Below are positions 14,963 through 17,979 of a stretch of 17,979 bases of DNA, one piece after another. Origin of the DNA: an uncultured Bacteroidota bacterium (GTDB taxonomy: Bacteria > Bacteroidota > Bacteroidia > UKL13-3); contig CAIUEQ010000270.1 in NCBI GenBank assembly GCA_903898215.1, positions 1 to 17,979 on the forward strand, read 5' to 3'. Every line of letters begins with the position of its first letter. Within the stretch, counting starts at the first letter, position 1. The notes beneath the pieces are model-generated. The model saw only the letters and a program-made list of their open reading frames with translations, was not told the origin of the DNA and did no database searches. The position numbers were made by a program, and so were the translations under genes.

Positions 14963-16468
14963 TTAAATTTCTTTCCTCAACCGGGCAACCGGAATATTTA
15001 ATTGTTCGCGGTATTTGGCAACAGTTCTACGAGCTATGGTATATCCTTTTTCTTTGAGTATCTCCATCAGTTTTTCATCAGGAAGTGGTTTGTGTTTGTC
15101 TTCGTCTTCGATGGCATTTTTTAATATTTTTTTCACTTCACGGCTCGAAACCTCTTCGCCATCTTCGGTTTGAATGCCTTCGCTAAAAAAGAATTTTAAA
15201 GGCACAACACCAAAATCTGTTTGTACATATTTGCTGTTTGCTACACGCGAAATTGTAGAAATATCCATTCCGATTTCTTCTGCTATATCTTTTAAAATCA
15301 TCGGACGCATTTTCGTTTCATCACCTTCTTCAAAATAGGCATATTGTTTTTTTAATATGGCATTCATGGTAAGTAGCAAAGTGTTTTGACGTTGTTTTAT
15401 CGACTCGATGAACCATTTTGCCCCATCTAGTTTCTGCTTGATAAACTGTACTGTTTCTTTAAGATTTTTACTTGGCTTATTGGTGCTATCATAACCTTTT
15501 AGCGTTTCCATATAAGAACGACTAATGCGTAAATCGGGCGCATTGCGTGAGTTAAGTTGGATTTTAAGTTTACCGTTCTCTTCAAATAAAATAAAATCTG
15601 GAGTGATATATTGAGGACGTGACACACTCATTGATTCTCCCGGTTTTGGGTTAAGATGAGTGATAACATGAATAACATCCTTCAGTTCAGTATCATTTAT
15701 TTTTAATTGTTTACATAATTTATCATAGTGCTTTTTCGAAAAATCATCGAAGAAATTCTTCAATATTTCTTTTGCTAAAAGCACGTTTTTATTTTGCTGA
15801 TCTTTTCTTCTTAACTGAAGCAGTAAACATTCCTGCAAAGATGTTGCAGCAATTCCTGCAGGATCAAGTGCCTGTATTTTGTGCAGGCAGGCAGTCATTT
15901 CTTCAATGGATGCTTCAATGTTTTGAGAGAATGCAAGGTCGTTAATGATGGCATCCAAAGATCTTCTTAAGTAACCGTCATCATCAATTGTACCTATAAT
16001 TTGATTGCCGATAATTTCTTCACGTTCATCTTTTGCGATTGCGTCAAATTGTTCGATCAAGGCATCATGAAATGAACTTGTTTCAGCAAGCGGCATTTCT
16101 TTTTTTTCTTCATCCGGACCTTCATCACTCAAATGGAAACCATCCGAATCATAATCATCATTCACATATTCTTTAATATCGATAGAGTCGTCTGTTAAAT
16201 AATCTTCTACCGAAACATTTTCATCATCAGTTTCCTTTTCAACTTCAGCTTCGGGCTCTTCAATGGTATCTTTTTCTTTTGTGTTATCGCCAACAATTTC
16301 TTCGTCAGCATCAGCATCATTTCCCGAAACCAATGCAGGATTTTCCATCAACTCTTCATCCACACGTTGCTGTAAGTCGGTGGTGTTAAGCTGAAGCAGT
16401 TTGATAAACTGAATCTGTTGCGGAGTAAGCCGCATTAATTGTTTTTGTTGAAGTCCTTGTTTAAGCAT
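14963..16468 (-). CDS. rpoN: RNA polymerase sigma-54 factor
   Basis: Sigma-54 directs RNA polymerase to -24/-12 promoters and needs an AAA+ activator. All regions are present in 501 residues. The glutamine-rich Region I (1-48) has LTPQQIQFIKLLQLNTTDLQQ and EELMENPAL. A long acidic Region II (about 50-128) follows, then the core-binding domain (about 130-330) and the helix-turn-helix (about 390-415, IAEEIGMDISTISRVANSKY). The RpoN box ARRTVAKYRE (479-488) reads the -24 element. It begins 5 nt after the hepT stop, so rpoN appears to be the third gene of a HepT/MntA transcript; no convincing own promoter is seen in the 5-nt gap. No sigma-54 activator gene is in the window. Confidence 0.97.
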   Translation of the reverse strand: MLKQGLQQKQLMRLTPQQIQFIKLLQLNTTDLQQRVDEELMENPALVSGNDADADEEIVGDNTKEKDTIEEPEAEVEKETDDENVSVEDYLTDDSIDIKEYVNDDYDSDGFHLSDEGPDEEKKEMPLAETSSFHDALIEQFDAIAKDEREEIIGNQIIGTIDDDGYLRRSLDAIINDLAFSQNIEASIEEMTACLHKIQALDPAGIAATSLQECLLLQLRRKDQQNKNVLLAKEILKNFFDDFSKKHYDKLCKQLKINDTELKDVIHVITHLNPKPGESMSVSRPQYITPDFILFEENGKLKIQLNSRNAPDLRISRSYMETLKGYDSTNKPSKNLKETVQFIKQKLDGAKWFIESIKQRQNTLLLTMNAILKKQYAYFEEGDETKMRPMILKDIAEEIGMDISTISRVANSKYVQTDFGVVPLKFFFSEGIQTEDGEEVSSREVKKILKNAIEDEDKHKPLPDEKLMEILKEKGYTIARRTVAKYREQLNIPVARLRKEI

Positions 16469-16473
16469 AGAGT

Positions 16474-16914
16474 TTAAATTTCATCAAATCGAATATGCTT
16501 TAAATATTGACTTGTCTTTGATAGTTCAAATTCTGAAGCGTCAAATATTTTAGATTCTAAGTTTTTTCTAACTATTACTGTCAAATCGTAAATCAGATTT
16601 GGGATATCGTTTCTTATTATTTCAAAAGTGATAAATTTATCTATACCGGTATAATCATGCACAATTCTATTTCTGAAGTCCTTGATTTTTTCCCAATCGA
16701 GGTTTTTATTTTCAGATTTTACATCATCACTTAATTTATTGATCTGCTCACCAATTTGTGCGAGTAAAGTGAGGCAAGCATTAAATTCTCTTTGGTCATT
16801 TAAATCAAAAAACACTAAAGGTTCAGTAATTTCACCACTGTAGACCTTTATTTTTTCAGACGCTTCAATCATTCGAAGCAAATAAAGCATATCATTTTTA
16901 GGAAGCTTCTGCAT
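16474..16914 (-). CDS. hepT: HEPN-domain toxin, HepT family
   Basis: HepT toxins are all-helical HEPN ribonucleases controlled by a nucleotidyltransferase partner. The catalytic signature RX4HXY is exact: R81, H86 and Y88 in FRNRIVHDYTG. The tyrosine is the residue that MntA partners are known to AMPylate in the Shewanella system. The 146 residues are predicted to be helical throughout (DUF86-like), with a tail (about 120-146) slightly longer than in minimal members. The start overlaps the mntA gene by 17 nt and the stop lies 5 nt before rpoN. All signature residues are intact, so it should be functional. Confidence 0.92.
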   Translation of the reverse strand: MQKLPKNDMLYLLRMIEASEKIKVYSGEITEPLVFFDLNDQREFNACLTLLAQIGEQINKLSDDVKSENKNLDWEKIKDFRNRIVHDYTGIDKFITFEIIRNDIPNLIYDLTVIVRKNLESKIFDASEFELSKTSQYLKHIRFDEI

Positions 16915-17191
16915 ATTTTAGGTCTTTCATTGCTCTATATAGAATAACAGGTTCAGCATATTTTTTTTGCATAATATCAAACCTGTTTCCTGTTTTTGTT
17001 TCGAGAAAAATTTTCAATTCAAGAAGTTTTTTGAAATCAATATCATCATCAATCATTAAATCAATATCGTTGAATTTTTCACCTCGCGCAAAAGACCCAA
17101 ACACGCCAATTTTTTTTAAATTGAACCGTTCCAAAATACTTTCATCGTTTATAAAAGTAAACAAATCTTGAGTTGTTCTCAACTGAATCAT
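16898..17191 (-). CDS. mntA: MNT-domain nucleotidyltransferase antitoxin, MntA family
   Basis: This 97-residue protein is a minimal nucleotidyltransferase that in HepT/MntA systems neutralises the toxin by AMPylating its HXY tyrosine. The active-site motif is GVFGSFARGEKFNDIDLMID (29-48): GS at 32-33, D42 and D44 for metal binding, and a third acidic residue D72 in RFDIM. The spacing from GS to DxD is 8 residues, two fewer than in the standard GSX10DXD form; I recall this shorter loop from other Bacteroidota members. It is the first gene of the mntA-hepT-rpoN run and has an exact promoter box directly before its start. Confidence 0.9.
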   Translation of the reverse strand: MIQLRTTQDLFTFINDESILERFNLKKIGVFGSFARGEKFNDIDLMIDDDIDFKKLLELKIFLETKTGNRFDIMQKKYAEPVILYRAMKDLKYAEAS

Positions 17192-17195
17192 GCAA

Positions 17196-17203
17196 CAAAT
17201 GTA
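17196..17203 (-). promoter_or_regulatory. -7 promoter box of mntA-hepT(-rpoN)
   Basis: TACATTTG on the minus strand is an exact TAnnTTTG match and ends 4 nt before the mntA ATG, so the message should be leaderless. A TTCG 20 nt upstream, inside the left arm of the neighbouring inverted repeat, is the only -33 candidate. Confidence 0.55.
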
Positions 17204-17219
17204 AGAATGTTATGTTAAT

Positions 17220-17313
17220 TCTACGAATTACGAATCTGAACGAATTACGAAAAGTGCTTATCACAAAACAAAATTTATTTCATTCTTAAATTCGACTATT
17301 CGTAATTCGTAGA
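17220..17313. repeat. 16-bp perfect inverted repeat upstream of mntA
   Basis: The arms at 17220-17235 (tctacgaattacgaat) and 17298-17313 are exact complements and lie 62 nt apart. A further partial copy, cgaattacgaa, is at 17241-17251. The element fills most of the gap between the DUF1761 gene and mntA. No coding frame is seen in it. It looks like an intergenic repeat; a role as terminator is doubtful because the loop is long. Confidence 0.75.
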
Positions 17314-17315
17314 TG

Positions 17316-17753
17316 TTAGCAGCAGCCTAACAAATGCATTGTTATAGCAGCAAGCAATGAACCAACAACATGATATAAAGCGTCAGTTAAAAATGCATTA
17401 AGCGGTTTCATCTGATAAAGATATGCCAAAGAAATACTTGTTGCCGCAATCATTCCTACTAAAAATCCAATTTTTAAGCAATGAATTAAACTTGATGATT
17501 GACAGCATTCACCGGAACTTGTTGCACAACAAATCCAACAAATTGCTGCACTGAAAATAAGTGCGCATACAAACGAAAGGCCCATGGTTATTCCCATACC
17601 GGTTTCTTTCATTTTTTCTGGATCTCTCACAATCCCATGGCTTTTCATCCAAGCATTTCCAAATGTTTTGGGGTTGAACCACAAAGCACCTAATGCAAAA
17701 TAAACAATGGCGGCTACTATTATTTGCCACCAGCAATGTAGAATGACTATCAT
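17316..17753 (-). CDS. DUF1761 family membrane protein
   Basis: This 145-residue protein has four predicted membrane helices (about 8-24, 53-74, 88-110 and 120-142). The N-terminal segment VAAIVYFALGALWFNPKTFGNAWMKSHG (13-40) is typical of DUF1761, a family of small bacterial membrane proteins without known function. It is unusually rich in cysteine: a cluster near 72-84 (CWICCATSSGECC) lies in the loop after helix 2, and the chain ends GCC. These might bind metal or form disulfides, but similar clusters have not been tied to function. The gene stands alone with its own promoter box, and the repeat region follows it. Confidence 0.8.
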   Translation of the reverse strand: MIVILHCWWQIIVAAIVYFALGALWFNPKTFGNAWMKSHGIVRDPEKMKETGMGITMGLSFVCALIFSAAICWICCATSSGECCQSSSLIHCLKIGFLVGMIAATSISLAYLYQMKPLNAFLTDALYHVVGSLLAAITMHLLGCC

Positions 17754-17779
17754 AATTATTTTTCTTATGGTTAGTAAAT

Positions 17780-17787
17780 CAAAGATA
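17780..17787 (-). promoter_or_regulatory. -7 promoter box of the DUF1761 gene
   Basis: TATCTTTG on the minus strand is an exact TAnnTTTG match, 26 nt upstream of the ATG. No -33 TTG stands out. Confidence 0.5.
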
Positions 17788-17839
17788 AAAATTATTTGAT
17801 ATGCGTTAGAAAAATTGTTTGTGTGCTAAAGTTGAAAAA

Positions 17840-17940
17840 AATCTGTGGCAACTTTTTTCTCGCAGAGGTTCGCAGATAAAAAAACGCAGAGGGGCACAAA
17901 CAGTTCAACAACTAAACTTTCAAACACCAAACCTCAAACT
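17840..17940. repeat. Composite of degenerate intergenic repeats at the window end
   Basis: The stretch holds aatctgtggc (17840-17849, as in the inverted repeat at 14835-14893), three cgcagag-like units (17871-17891 and just before), and a run of caaact/caaaca units (17914-17940) related to the gtttgatgttt family on the other strand. No gene is seen from 17754 to 17979. Confidence 0.5.
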
Positions 17941-17979
17941 TCGTTTTTCCCGTTTGCCATAAACAACATATTCGCTTAT

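Noticed and set aside
17499..17736. Overlapping frames within the DUF1761 gene on both strands
   Set aside because: The DUF1761 frame has clear membrane helices and a family motif; the others show neither.

Overview
The window is AT-rich chromosomal DNA of a Bacteroidota member. The reasons are TAnnTTTG-type -7 promoter boxes, almost no Shine-Dalgarno sequences, a CarboxypepD_reg/DUF5686 outer-membrane protein, a Bacteroidota-type SET-domain protein and GH73-LysM autolysin, and several families of short intergenic repeats. I cannot place it in a genus. No rRNA, tRNA, CRISPR array, prophage or transposase gene was seen, and no intergenic gap exceeds about 265 bases.

Left part (1-3400, all minus strand): a VapBC-type PIN toxin and antitoxin lie directly behind a full-length dsbD (thiol:disulfide interchange protein). 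Upstream of dsbD are two small tandem-duplicated membrane proteins. Two inter-domain linkers of DsbD are encoded by repeat DNA that elsewhere in the window occurs between genes.

Centre: a plus-strand run (3410-7197) of glucosaminidase-LysM protein, GT-C-like integral membrane protein and PLP-dependent D-cysteine desulfhydrase/ACC deaminase-like enzyme is packed with 1-nt spacing and an 8-nt overlap. It ends at a strong bidirectional terminator shared with rpsT (minus). An A-type Fe-S carrier (minus) diverges from 3-hydroxybutyryl-CoA dehydrogenase, which overlaps a lipoprotein with a degenerate Rieske-like fold. Exodeoxyribonuclease III (minus) converges on the lipoprotein gene with overlapping stops and diverges from a SET-domain protein gene. 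The SET gene in turn converges, with overlapping ends, on a minus-strand operon of periplasmic cyclophilin and DUF5686 protein.

Right part (14335-17753, minus): a conserved 121-aa protein of unknown function, a 19-bp perfect inverted repeat, rpoN (sigma-54), and a HepT/MntA (HEPN/MNT) toxin-antitoxin pair whose hepT ends 5 nt before rpoN starts. Beyond these come a second inverted repeat and a DUF1761 membrane protein. The last 200 bases are intergenic and hold several degenerate repeats.

Most of the content is ordinary housekeeping and envelope biology. The points most worth a second look are the coupling of a HEPN/MNT module to rpoN, repeat DNA domesticated inside dsbD, promoters placed so close to start codons that transcripts would be leaderless, and the His-less Rieske-like lipoprotein. 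I found no convincing large undescribed system.
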